DNA of 64,000 nucleotides, from assembly GCF_014190775.1 (NCBI RefSeq), contig NZ_JACHVP010000003.1, positions 124,001 to 188,000 of the forward strand, written 5' to 3'. Numbering within the stretch: position 1 is the stretch's first letter; each line of letters begins with the position of its first letter. The translations under genes and the position numbers were made by a program. Source of the stretch: Leifsonia aquatica (GTDB lineage: Bacteria > Actinomycetota > Actinomycetes > Actinomycetales > Microbacteriaceae). Under the pieces are notes generated by a model. The model ran no database searches and was not told where the DNA came from. It was given only the letters and a program-made list of their open reading frames with translations. Of the stretch, positions 32,934 to 41,526 are shown one piece after another.

Positions 32934-33827
32934 ATGGAGAAGCGCGGAGAATCGTGGCCGTCCCTGGAGGTGGAGGCCTGGGCCCCCACCCGGGAGACGC
33001 TGCACATGTGGCTGCAGATCATCGGGAAGCTGCGGATGGTCGGCTCGCCGTTCCTGAACCACTGGTGGCACGTGACGCTCTCGCTGAGCGCGCGCGGCCT
33101 CTCGACCGGCCCGATCCCGCTCGACGGCGTCATCCTCGACATCGAGTTCGACTTCGTCGACCACCGGCTCGTGCTGCGGACGAGCGAGGGAGGCCGGGAG
33201 GAGATCGCGCTGCAGCCGATGACGGTGGCCGAGTTCTACCGGCTCACCGTCGAGGCGCTCGGCCGGCTCGGCGTCGAGCTCGAGATCCATCCGACGCCGA
33301 ACGAGGTGGACCCGGCGATCCCGTTCCCAACCGACGTCGAGCACCGCTCGTACGAGCCGGAGCAGGTGCACGCGTTCTGGCGGCAGCTCATCCGCGCCGA
33401 CGGCGTGCTGCGCCGCCTGCGGGCCGAGTTCCGCGGCAAGGCCAGCCCGGTCCACCTCTTCTGGGGCGCGCTCGACATCGCGACGACCCGGTTCTCCGGG
33501 CGGCCCGCACCGCTGCACCCGGGCGGTGTGCCGAACTGCCCCGACCGCGTCATGATCGAGGGCTACTGCGACGAGATCAGCAGTTCGGGCTTCTGGCCCG
33601 GCGGCGGCCGCGAGGGCGCGTTCTACTCGTACGCGTATCCCGAGCCGGAGGGATATGCGCAGACGACGGTCCCGGGAGGCGCGTACTACGACCACGCGCT
33701 GGGGGAGTTCGTCCTGCCCTACGAAGTGGTGCGGCAGTCGGCGGACCCGACGGCGCTCGCGCTGGAGTTCCTGCGGGTCACGACGGCGGCCGCCGCGCGG
33801 CTGGCGGACTGGCCGCAGGAGGGCTGA
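32934..33827 (+). CDS. DUF5996 family protein
   Basis: A 297-residue soluble protein: WPSLEVEAWAPTRETLHMWLQIIGKLRMVGSPFLNHWWHVTLSLSARGLSTG at the start is the hallmark of DUF5996. No enzymatic function is known. ATG 32934 follows GGAGG by five bases. It stands alone between the HxlR gene and the alpha-galactosidase. Confidence 0.8.
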   Translation: MEKRGESWPSLEVEAWAPTRETLHMWLQIIGKLRMVGSPFLNHWWHVTLSLSARGLSTGPIPLDGVILDIEFDFVDHRLVLRTSEGGREEIALQPMTVAEFYRLTVEALGRLGVELEIHPTPNEVDPAIPFPTDVEHRSYEPEQVHAFWRQLIRADGVLRRLRAEFRGKASPVHLFWGALDIATTRFSGRPAPLHPGGVPNCPDRVMIEGYCDEISSSGFWPGGGREGAFYSYAYPEPEGYAQTTVPGGAYYDHALGEFVLPYEVVRQSADPTALALEFLRVTTAAAARLADWPQEG

Positions 33828-33854
33828 CGGAAGCGTCGCGCCGGGCCGACCGCG

Positions 33855-36065
33855 TCAGGCCACCCGGACGAGGTCGAACAGCATCGCCTGCTGCGGTGCG
33901 AGCGTCGGCAGCGGAACGCCGACGATCCCGAGCACCGAGCCGGGGAGCGTGATGCCCTCCGCCGTCAGCGCCGCGGCGAGCCACTCGGGGTCGGAGCTCT
34001 GGTGTCGGCGCGCCGTCCCGAACTCGTCCCGGACGCGCACCTCGTAGCGGGCGGCCGCATCGAGCCCCGGGAAACGGACGCGTCCCGACTGGCCCGCGGC
34101 CGAGGTCGCGAGCCGTGCCCAGGTGTGGATGGCGCGGCTGCCGTCCTGCGCGACGATGCCGGTCAGCACGGTCGCCTCGTCGGCGAGGTCGGCGTTGACG
34201 ACGCGGCCGCTGTGGATGAGCTCGCGCAGTTCGCGGTACACCGCACCCCAGCGCGCGATGCGCTCCAGCTCGTCGTCGTCGGCCTCCTGCAGGTCCCACT
34301 CGATGCCGGCGTGGGCGGTGAGGGCGACGATCAGCCGGAACGAGAGGTCGGTGCGCCGGGACGTGGTGTGCGAGCGCTCCGCGCCGAGGTGCGAGCCGAC
34401 GAGCTCCGGCGGCACGAGCATCCGGGTCCAGCGCTCGATCTGCAGGCGCTCGACGGGGTCGTTGCAGTCGGAGGCCCAGATGCGGTCCGTGCGGTCGAGG
34501 ATGCCGAGGTCGACCCGGCCGCCGCCTCCCGAGCAGGTCTCGATCTCGAGCCCGGGGTGCCGCTCGCGCAGCGCGTCGAGCATCCGGTAGAGCGCGCGGG
34601 TCTGCTCGTGGACCGCGGGACGGTCGCTGCCCGACCGGCCGCTCACGGCCTCCGACAGGTCGCGGTTGTGGTCCCACTTGATGTAGTCGACGCCGTACTC
34701 CTCCACGATCGCGCTGATGCGGTCGAGCACGAGGTCGGAGGCCTCCGTACGGGTCAGATCGAGCACGTACTGGTCGCGCGACGTGGCGCCGAGGCCCGCA
34801 CGCGGTCCGAGCACCCAGTCGGGGTGGAGGCGGGCCAGATCGGAGTCGAGGTTGATCATCTCGGGCTCGAACCAGATCCCGAACTGCATGCCGTGCGAGC
34901 GGACCCGGTCGACGAGCGGCGCCAGGCCCTCGGGCCACACCGCGCGGTCGACGAACCAGTCGCCGAGACCGGCGTTCGCTGCCCGTCTGCCGTGGAACCA
35001 GCCGTCGTCGAGCACGACGCGCTCCACGCCGACCCGGGCCGCGCGCTCGACCAGCGCGGAGAGCCGGTCCAGGTCGTGGTCGAAGTAGACGGCCTCCCAC
35101 GAGTTCAGGGTGAGGGGCCGCGGAGTCGCGGGATGCGACGGCCGGGCCCGCAGCCGGCGGTGGAGGCGGTCGGCGACGCCGTCGAGACCGTCGCCCGACC
35201 AGACGAACAGGGCGGTCGGCGCGTCGTACCGGTCGCCGGGCGCGAGCAGGATCTCGCCCGAGCGCAGAGCCTCCCCGGCGCCGAGGACCGACGAGAACGC
35301 GCCGGCGCCCTCGGGAAGCCTCTCGACGACGTACTCGCTGTCGCCGCTCCAGGCGAGGTGGGCCGCCCAGGCCTCGCCCGTGCCGAACGCCAAGTCGCTC
35401 GTGCCGGCGACGACGAGGAAGGGGGAGTCGTGGCCCGGTTTGCCGCGCCGCGTGCGCCGCAGGTGCGTTCCGGAGAAGATCGCACCGCGCTGCGGGGAGC
35501 GCTCGCGGCACCACTTGCCGTCGAAGTCGAGGATGTCGACCGCGCGCTCGGGCAGGGGGAGGAGCACGCGCAGGGCGTCCAGCTCGTACGATGCGGCGGT
35601 GGCGGCGAGCAGCGCCTCATCGCGGACGACGGAGACGTCGACGGCCAGCACCCCGTACGGGTCGAGCGCGAGCGCCATCGTCGACCGCAGCCCGGTGATC
35701 TCGTCCACCAGGTCGATCTCGATCAGGCCGCCGCCGTCGCCGTCCTCGCCGTCGACGCGGTGCCGCACCGCCACCGCACGCGGGCGCGGGGTGGTCGCGG
35801 AACCGGCGGCGTGACCCTCCTGCGCGGGCGTTCCCGCCCATCCCTCGTACTCGGTCGCCCACAGGCTGAACGTGCGCGGGACGTCCGGGGCGTTGTTGAG
35901 TACGGCCGGTGCGCCCGTGACGCGCAGGGCGTCGGTGGCGGCCGGGTCGAGGGGGCCGAGATCCGCGCCCCAGTGCAGCACCCGGGGCACGGGCCCGGCC
36001 GCATCGATGACGAGGCATGCGCCTGCCGCGCGCAGCAGGAGAACGGCGCCGGAGCCGTCGAGCAT
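33855..36065 (-). CDS. Alpha-galactosidase, glycoside hydrolase family 36
   Basis: Cytoplasmic enzyme of 736 residues. It removes alpha-galactosyl groups from melibiose, raffinose and related sugars. Catalytic nucleophile Asp in YIKWDHNRDL (about residue 465), acid/base Asp in IWASDCNDP (about 530), and the hallmark CSGGGGRVDLG loop between them; the start of the barrel has LNSWEAVYFD and VLDDGWFHGRR. No signal peptide. ATG 36063-36065 follows GAGGAG. It is divergent from the ROK regulator and shares an AT-rich promoter gap with it. Confidence 0.92.
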   Translation of the reverse strand: MLDGSGAVLLLRAAGACLVIDAAGPVPRVLHWGADLGPLDPAATDALRVTGAPAVLNNAPDVPRTFSLWATEYEGWAGTPAQEGHAAGSATTPRPRAVAVRHRVDGEDGDGGGLIEIDLVDEITGLRSTMALALDPYGVLAVDVSVVRDEALLAATAASYELDALRVLLPLPERAVDILDFDGKWCRERSPQRGAIFSGTHLRRTRRGKPGHDSPFLVVAGTSDLAFGTGEAWAAHLAWSGDSEYVVERLPEGAGAFSSVLGAGEALRSGEILLAPGDRYDAPTALFVWSGDGLDGVADRLHRRLRARPSHPATPRPLTLNSWEAVYFDHDLDRLSALVERAARVGVERVVLDDGWFHGRRAANAGLGDWFVDRAVWPEGLAPLVDRVRSHGMQFGIWFEPEMINLDSDLARLHPDWVLGPRAGLGATSRDQYVLDLTRTEASDLVLDRISAIVEEYGVDYIKWDHNRDLSEAVSGRSGSDRPAVHEQTRALYRMLDALRERHPGLEIETCSGGGGRVDLGILDRTDRIWASDCNDPVERLQIERWTRMLVPPELVGSHLGAERSHTTSRRTDLSFRLIVALTAHAGIEWDLQEADDDELERIARWGAVYRELRELIHSGRVVNADLADEATVLTGIVAQDGSRAIHTWARLATSAAGQSGRVRFPGLDAAARYEVRVRDEFGTARRHQSSDPEWLAAALTAEGITLPGSVLGIVGVPLPTLAPQQAMLFDLVRVA

Positions 36066-36091
36066 GGTGGGCTCCTCGGGAGACGGATTAC

Positions 36092-36121
36092 TTGACAGTG
36101 TAAATTAACCACGGCTACGGT
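36092..36121 (+). promoter_or_regulatory. Promoter of the ROK gene with overlapping AT-rich box
   Basis: TTGACA (36092-36097), 18 bases, TACGGT (36116-36121). The spacer contains GTAAATTAACC (36100-36110), whose first eight bases match the box at 4360. This position would let a bound regulator control both the ROK gene and the divergent alpha-galactosidase. Confidence 0.55.
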
Positions 36122-36158
36122 GTGTGCGGCAACCCCCTCACGAGAAGCGGTGCAGCAC

Positions 36159-37325
36159 ATGGACGACGAGACGCGGGCCCGGACGGCGCTGCTCCGCTCC
36201 TCCTCCGACGCGGCCGCACGCGTGTTCGGAACGATCCTCACCCGCAGCCCGATCAGCCGCATCGAGGTCGCCCGCCGGACGGGACTGTCGCAGGCGGCCG
36301 TCACGAAGGCGGTCGCGCCCCTCGTCGCTGCAGGGCTGGTCGACGACTCGCTCGAGGCGACGCCCACCGGCCTCCCGGGCCGCCCGGTCAGCCCGATCGC
36401 CGTGGTGCCGGAGGCGCTCGTCGTCACCGGTGTGAAGGTGAATGCGGACGAGCTGGTCGGCGTCGTCACCGACCTCACCGACCGCGTCGTCGCCGCCGAG
36501 CGGGTGCCCCTGGCATCAGCAGAGCCCGCTGCGGTCATCGACGCGATCGTCGGCCTCTGCGCACACCTGCAGGCCTCCATCGGCCGGCTCGGCTCGCGGC
36601 TGGCCCGCGTCGGCGTCGCCGTCTCGGGCGATGTCGACACCGCAAGCGGCGTCGTGCGCGACTCTGTCCTCATGGGCTGGCGCGACGTCGAGCTCGGCGC
36701 CGCGCTCTCCGCACGGCTCGCGCAGGAGGTCGTCGTCGAGAACGACGTGCGCGCCCTGACCATCGGTGAGCACTCGTTCGGCGTCGGGCTCGGGACCGCC
36801 TCCTTCGCCATCGTGACGATCGGGCGCGGCGTCGGCAGCGGCCTCCACCTCAACGGGGAGGTCGTCGCGGGCGCGTACGGCGTCGCCGGGGAGATCGGCC
36901 ACCTGCCGCTCGCCGCTCCCGACCGCCTGTGCGCCTGCGGCCGTCGTGGCTGCGTCGAGGCGGTCGCGGCGACCGGCGCGATCGTGGAGGCCGTCTCGGC
37001 CGCGCACGGCCGGCCGGTCCCGATCGACGAGGCGGTCGCCCTCGGCCGCGCGGGCGACCCCGCCGCCGTCACGGTCTTCGCGGAGGCGGGCCGCGTGATC
37101 GGCGCGGCCATCGCGAGCCTCGTCAACCTCGTCGGTCCGGAGCTCGTGATCATCGGCGGCGAGGGCGTCGCCGCCATCGACCTGCTCGAGGGGGCGCTCC
37201 GCGCCTCCTACGCCGAGCACGCGTTCGGCTCCGCCGGCCGGTGCCGCATCGAGGTGCGCCCGCACACCTTCGAGGACTGGGCGCGCGGCGCCGCGGCCTC
37301 CGCGATCCGGTCGCTCCTGGTCTAG
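36159..37325 (+). CDS. ROK family transcriptional regulator
   Basis: Repressor of 388 residues. HTH at about residues 25-70 (SRIEVARRTGLSQAAVTKAVAPLVAAGLVDD). The ROK sugar-binding domain follows, with GEIGHLPL and the zinc cluster CACGRRGCVEAVA (about residues 260-272). The kinase-type ATP site is not intact, as expected for repressors rather than kinases. ATG 36159. It is divergent from the alpha-galactosidase and is its likely regulator. Confidence 0.88.
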   Translation: MDDETRARTALLRSSSDAAARVFGTILTRSPISRIEVARRTGLSQAAVTKAVAPLVAAGLVDDSLEATPTGLPGRPVSPIAVVPEALVVTGVKVNADELVGVVTDLTDRVVAAERVPLASAEPAAVIDAIVGLCAHLQASIGRLGSRLARVGVAVSGDVDTASGVVRDSVLMGWRDVELGAALSARLAQEVVVENDVRALTIGEHSFGVGLGTASFAIVTIGRGVGSGLHLNGEVVAGAYGVAGEIGHLPLAAPDRLCACGRRGCVEAVAATGAIVEAVSAAHGRPVPIDEAVALGRAGDPAAVTVFAEAGRVIGAAIASLVNLVGPELVIIGGEGVAAIDLLEGALRASYAEHAFGSAGRCRIEVRPHTFEDWARGAAASAIRSLLV

Positions 37326-37329
37326 GCCG

Positions 37330-38166
37330 TCACGCCGTGTAGGCGGCAAGCGGCGAGAACGGCGGCTGGCTGCCGGGATGCGCGACCGCGGCGGCGCCGA
37401 CCGCGCACGCCGCGCGCAGGGCCTCCTCGGGCGTCGCGCCCGCGGTGAGCGCCATCGTCAGCGCGGCGCAGAACGCATCGCCGGCCCCGACCGTGTTCAC
37501 CGGCTGCACGCGCACGGCGGGCACCCGCGCGACCTCGGTCCCCTTCTCATAGAGGGCGGCGCCCTCGCCCCCGTACGTGACGGCGACCCGCTCGGCCTTC
37601 GCGAGCTCGGGCATCAGCGCGTACTCCGACTCGTTGACGATGAACAGGTCGACGCGCTCGATGAGCTCGGCGGGGAGGGAGCGGGCCGGGGCGGCGTTGA
37701 GAGCGAGGAAGGCACGGGTGCGTGCCGCGAGCTGGAGGACGAGTTCGAGCTCGACCTCCAGCTGGGCGAGGACCACCTCGTCGTCCGCCACCTCGACGCC
37801 CGCGAGGGAGACCTCGGCGTTGGCGCCGGGGCAGACGACGATCTGGTTCTCACCGTCGTGGTCGACCGCGATGAGGGCGGTCCCGGTCGCGGCGGCCACC
37901 GTGCGCACATCGCCGACGTCGACGCCGGCCTCCCGCAGCTCGTCGAGCATCCACGCGCCGTCCGCGTCGTCGCCCACTGCGCCGACCATGCGCACGCGCG
38001 CACCGAGCCGGCTCGCGGCCGCCGCCTGGTTGGCGCCCTTGCCGCCCGCGTGGCGCTGGAGGAGGCCCCCGCCGATGGTCTCGCCCGGCGTGGGGAGGCG
38101 GTCGGCGATGGCGGTGATGTCGACGTTGATGCTCCCGACGACGACGAGGGGGCGGGGGTCGTGCAC
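37330..38166 (-). CDS. PfkB family ribokinase
   Basis: Kinase of 278 residues. VVVGSINVDITAIADRLPTPGETI and GGKGANQAAAASRLG are ribokinase signatures; NTVGAGDAFCAALTM contains the catalytic Asp of the GAGD motif (near residue 228). It would phosphorylate ribose at O5 in the cytoplasm. GTG at 38164-38166. It follows the GntR gene by 26 bases on the same strand and converges four bases from the ROK gene's stop. Together with the nucleoside hydrolase it feeds nucleoside-derived ribose into the pentose phosphate pathway. Confidence 0.88.
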   Translation of the reverse strand: MHDPRPLVVVGSINVDITAIADRLPTPGETIGGGLLQRHAGGKGANQAAAASRLGARVRMVGAVGDDADGAWMLDELREAGVDVGDVRTVAAATGTALIAVDHDGENQIVVCPGANAEVSLAGVEVADDEVVLAQLEVELELVLQLAARTRAFLALNAAPARSLPAELIERVDLFIVNESEYALMPELAKAERVAVTYGGEGAALYEKGTEVARVPAVRVQPVNTVGAGDAFCAALTMALTAGATPEEALRAACAVGAAAVAHPGSQPPFSPLAAYTA

Positions 38167-38192
38167 GGTAGGGCCTTTCGGGTCGGCGGCGG

Positions 38193-38987
38193 TCAGGAGA
38201 CCGAGGCGGTGGACTGCATGACCGTGAGCTGGCCAACGTGCGACGACGTGATGCACTTCGCGAGGTAGAGCGGCGTGCCGGCCCGCTCGGCCACCTGCGT
38301 CAGCACGAGCACCGAGTCTGCGGGATCGATCCCGAGCAGCTTGGCGCGCGTCTTGCCCGCGACGCTCGCGGCGATCTGGCAGACCGCGGAGTCGAACTGC
38401 GGCCCGCGCCGGGCCGTGAGCGAGGCGAGCAGGGAGGCGGGAAGGGCCGCGGCCTCCTGCAGGTCGGAGGCGATGGCGGGGCTGACGTCGCTCAGGTACT
38501 TGCCGGCCGGGAGGTGCTCCTGCAGGATCGCGATCGGCTCGCCGTTGCGACGCACGAGCGACTCCCGGAACCACGTGTTCGCCGCGGAGTCGAGCGCGAG
38601 CTTGGTCGAGACGAAGTCGGTCGTCTGCTGCAGCTCGAACTCGAGGACCTCGACCTCGACGGGCGCCCCCGACTCGCTGAGCGCGACGTCGAAGGGCTGG
38701 AAGAGCTCGAGTCCGGAGCGGGGGATGGCGTCGGCGACGAAGCGACCGACCCCGCGCCGGGTGCGGATCAGGCCGTCCTCCTCCAGCAGCATCAGGGCTT
38801 CGCGCACCGGCGTGCGGCTGATGCCCAGCTGCTCGGCGAGCTCGGTCTCGCGGGGGAGCATGGCGCCCAGCGGGAACACACCGGACCGGATGCCGTCGGC
38901 GAGCCGTGAGTACACGGCGACCCGCAGCGGCTGCCCGGCGGGCGTCATCAGTCGCTCGCCCAGGAATTCTTCCGTCGTGGTCGTCAT
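38193..38987 (-). CDS. GntR/HutC family regulator with UTRA domain
   Basis: Regulator of 264 residues. Winged-helix HTH at about residues 20-85 (VYSRLADGIRSGVFPLGAMLPRETELAEQLGISRTPVREAL). UTRA ligand domain at about 105-260 ending VLTQVAERAGTPLYLAKCITS. ATG 38985-38987 follows AGGAG by six bases. It is divergent from the MFS gene; GTTGTACC...GGTATAAC on that promoter is its likely operator. A purine nucleoside or ribose derivative is the probable inducer. Confidence 0.87.
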   Translation of the reverse strand: MTTTTEEFLGERLMTPAGQPLRVAVYSRLADGIRSGVFPLGAMLPRETELAEQLGISRTPVREALMLLEEDGLIRTRRGVGRFVADAIPRSGLELFQPFDVALSESGAPVEVEVLEFELQQTTDFVSTKLALDSAANTWFRESLVRRNGEPIAILQEHLPAGKYLSDVSPAIASDLQEAAALPASLLASLTARRGPQFDSAVCQIAASVAGKTRAKLLGIDPADSVLVLTQVAERAGTPLYLAKCITSSHVGQLTVMQSTASVS

Positions 38988-39035
38988 CGCCGCTCCTCGC
39001 ATCGTCCGCCCATTCAAGCACCGGCCGACCGCTGT

Positions 39036-39064
39036 TTGCAAATGTTGTACCGGAGAGGTATAAC
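39036..39064 (+). promoter_or_regulatory. Promoter of the nucleoside operon with GntR operator
   Basis: TTGCAA (39036-39041), 17 bp, TATAAC (39059-39064). The inverted repeat GTTGTACC-GGAGA-GGTATAAC (39044-39064) overlaps the -10, with arms matching at seven of eight positions. HutC-type GntR regulators bind such GTnTATAC-like dyads. Confidence 0.7.
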
Positions 39065-39114
39065 TTCCTACTACCTGGCCGGAGGTCCTCCGGCGTCTCT
39101 GACATTGGAGTCAC

Positions 39115-40533
39115 ATGAGTCACCCGAACCTCTCGACCGCCGCAGCTCCGGCCGCGTCCGCGTCGCCCACTCTCAGAGGCGGCCGCGCGGTCGGCCTCGT
39201 CGCCACGCTGGTCCTCGGCGTGCTGTCGTACCAGCTCAACGCGAGCATGCTGTCGCCCGCCCTGCCCGACATGGCGAAGGAGCTGAACGTCGACGTCGGC
39301 TCGGTCTCCCAGGTCACCTCGCTGTTCTTCCTCGCGGGCTCGATCGGAGGCGTCGTCCTGTCGCGCTGGAGCGACTTCGTCGGCCGTCGACGGTCGCTCA
39401 TCATCGTGCTGGCGATCCTCGCGGTCGGCACCCTGCTCTGCATCTTCGCGCCGAACCTGCCGATCCTCCTCGTGGGCCGCGTGCTCCAGGGGGCGTCGAG
39501 CGCCGCGTTCCAGCTGGCGTACATCATCCTGAGCGAGTCGCTCAGCGCCAAGATCTTCGGCACCACCCTCGGGATCATCACGGCGGTCAACGGCGGCGTC
39601 GGCGGTCTCGACGGCTGGGTCGGCGGTCTGCTGACGGACAACTTCGGCTTCCGCTCGGTGTTCGTCGTGATCTTCGTCTTCGGGATCGTCGCCCTGCTGG
39701 CCGTGATCGTCGCCGTGCCACGCGGTGGGCGACCGACTCCGACGGGCACGATGGACTGGTGGGGCGCCGCCGCGCTGTCCGTGGCCCTGATCGGCCTGAC
39801 CTACTTCGTCTCGAACGGCTCCTCGCTGGGCTGGGTCGCCCCGCTCACGCTCGTGTTCCTCGCCGTCGGGGTGGTCGCCTTCGTGGCGTTCTGGCTGATC
39901 GAGAAGCGGCGCACCTCGCCCCTGATCGCGGTCGAGCACCTCCGTTCGCGCCAGGTGTGGCCGGTCATCGTCACGACGGTCCTGACGCTCTCGGGCATCT
40001 TCGCGGTGATCAACTTCACCGTCGTGCTGCTGAGCCAGAACGCCGAGATCGGCTTCGGACTCGATGCGGCCACGTCGGCGCTGCTCTTCCTCACCCCGGC
40101 CGCCTTGATCGGCGTCTTCGCCGCCCCGCTCTCCGGCTGGCTCGCGGGACGCGCGGGCTGGCTCCGCATCCTGCGCATCGGGCTGCTGCTGAGCACGATC
40201 GCGCTCATCGTCATCGCGTTCGTCCCGACCAACCAGGGTCTCGTGCTCGCCGCGGTCGCCTTCCTCGGGATCACCTACAACGGCCTCGTGCTGACGACCG
40301 TCAACGGCCTGGGCGTGCTGCTCTCGCCCCCGGACGCGCCGGCGGCGCTGCCCGGCCTGAACGGAGCGGCCTTCGGCATCGGCGCCAGCCTCGGCATCGG
40401 CATCGTCGCCCCGTTCGCGGCCTCCGGCTCGCTCGGCGGGGTCACGACGGCCCTCTGGATCTCCGTGGTCATCACCGTCCTGGCCCTCATCACCAGCCTG
40501 CTCATCCGCCCCCGCGCCGGCCAGCGCATCTGA
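39115..40533 (+). CDS. MFS transporter, probable nucleoside carrier
   Basis: Membrane protein of 472 residues with about 14 hydrophobic segments. SRWSDFVGRRRSLIIV is the MFS loop 2-3 motif. The DHA-like helix 5 region reads GGLDGWVGGLLTDNFGFR. ATG 39115 begins the operon with nucleoside hydrolase and adenosine deaminase, so nucleoside uptake is the best guess. Confidence 0.83.
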   Translation: MSHPNLSTAAAPAASASPTLRGGRAVGLVATLVLGVLSYQLNASMLSPALPDMAKELNVDVGSVSQVTSLFFLAGSIGGVVLSRWSDFVGRRRSLIIVLAILAVGTLLCIFAPNLPILLVGRVLQGASSAAFQLAYIILSESLSAKIFGTTLGIITAVNGGVGGLDGWVGGLLTDNFGFRSVFVVIFVFGIVALLAVIVAVPRGGRPTPTGTMDWWGAAALSVALIGLTYFVSNGSSLGWVAPLTLVFLAVGVVAFVAFWLIEKRRTSPLIAVEHLRSRQVWPVIVTTVLTLSGIFAVINFTVVLLSQNAEIGFGLDAATSALLFLTPAALIGVFAAPLSGWLAGRAGWLRILRIGLLLSTIALIVIAFVPTNQGLVLAAVAFLGITYNGLVLTTVNGLGVLLSPPDAPAALPGLNGAAFGIGASLGIGIVAPFAASGSLGGVTTALWISVVITVLALITSLLIRPRAGQRI

Positions 40534-40557
40534 CACCCGAAACACCGAAAGAAGAGC

Positions 40558-41526
40558 ATGAGCACCACCGATCAGCGCCTCCCCGTCTACCTCGACTGCG
40601 ACACCGGGATCGACGACTCCCTCGCCCTCGCCTACCTGCTCGCCGCGCCCGGCGTCGACCTCGTCGGCGTCGGCACCGTGAGCGGCAACACCAGCGCCTC
40701 CCAGGCCGCGAGGAACACCCTCGACCTGCTCGCACTGGCGGGGCGGGAGGGCGTCCCGGTCGCGCAGGGGGCGGAGGACTGGTCGACGCGGGCGTTCGAC
40801 GGCGGCGTGCCGCACATCCACGGCTGGAACGGCGTCGGCGGAGTGGAGCTGCCGCGTGGCGCGGGGGAGGTGGCCGGCGAGTCCGCGACCGACCTCCTCC
40901 TCCGGCTCTCGCGTGAGTACGAGGGCGAGCTGCGCCTCGTCACCGTCGGGCCGCTGACGAACATCGCCATCGCGCTCGAGGCCGATCCGGGTCTGGCCCA
41001 GCGGGTGAAGGACGTGACGATCATGGGAGGAGCGGCCCTCGTGCCCGGCAACGTCTCCGCCGTCGCCGAGGCGAACGTCTGGAACGACCCCGAGGCTGCG
41101 GGCATCGTGCTCGAGGCCGACTGGGACATCACCCTGGTGCCGCTCGACGTCACCCTGGAGAACACGCTGGACGAGTCCGACCGCGCCCGCCTGCTGGGCT
41201 CGGACGTGCCGCTGGCGGTCGCGCTGGGGCAGATGCTCGACCACTACTTCGACTTCTACGTCGACTTCTACGGGAGCCGCAGCTGCGCCCTCCACGATCC
41301 GCTGGCCGCCGCGATCGCCGTGGGCGGCGTGGTTCCGACCGTGGCGCCCGCCGTCGCGGTGGAGGTCGACGAGACCGAGGGCCCGGCGCGGGGTCAGACC
41401 ATCTGCGATCTGCGCGGGCAGCGCCTCGGTCCGGTCGACCAGCCGGGAGCCCGGACGCGCGTGGTGCTCGGCACGGACCGTCCGCTCGGGCCGCACCTGA
41501 TCGACCTGCTCACGACCGCATGCTGA
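40558..41526 (+). CDS. Inosine-uridine-preferring nucleoside hydrolase
   Basis: Hydrolase of 322 residues. It splits nucleosides into free base and ribose. LDCDTGIDDSLALAYLL is the Ca-binding N-terminal motif, TVGPLTNIAIALE the second, AEANVWNDPEAA the third, and SCALHDPLAAAIA carries the catalytic His and Asp. It lies 24 bases after the MFS gene and overlaps adenosine deaminase by seven bases. Confidence 0.92.
   Translation: MSTTDQRLPVYLDCDTGIDDSLALAYLLAAPGVDLVGVGTVSGNTSASQAARNTLDLLALAGREGVPVAQGAEDWSTRAFDGGVPHIHGWNGVGGVELPRGAGEVAGESATDLLLRLSREYEGELRLVTVGPLTNIAIALEADPGLAQRVKDVTIMGGAALVPGNVSAVAEANVWNDPEAAGIVLEADWDITLVPLDVTLENTLDESDRARLLGSDVPLAVALGQMLDHYFDFYVDFYGSRSCALHDPLAAAIAVGGVVPTVAPAVAVEVDETEGPARGQTICDLRGQRLGPVDQPGARTRVVLGTDRPLGPHLIDLLTTAC

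Noticed and set aside
38988-41496. The upstream part of a 1388-codon open frame on the minus strand
   Set aside because: This part is antisense to the MFS, nucleoside hydrolase and intergenic DNA; only its last 278 codons correspond to ribokinase. The Arg/Glu-rich remainder is an artefact of G/C bias.
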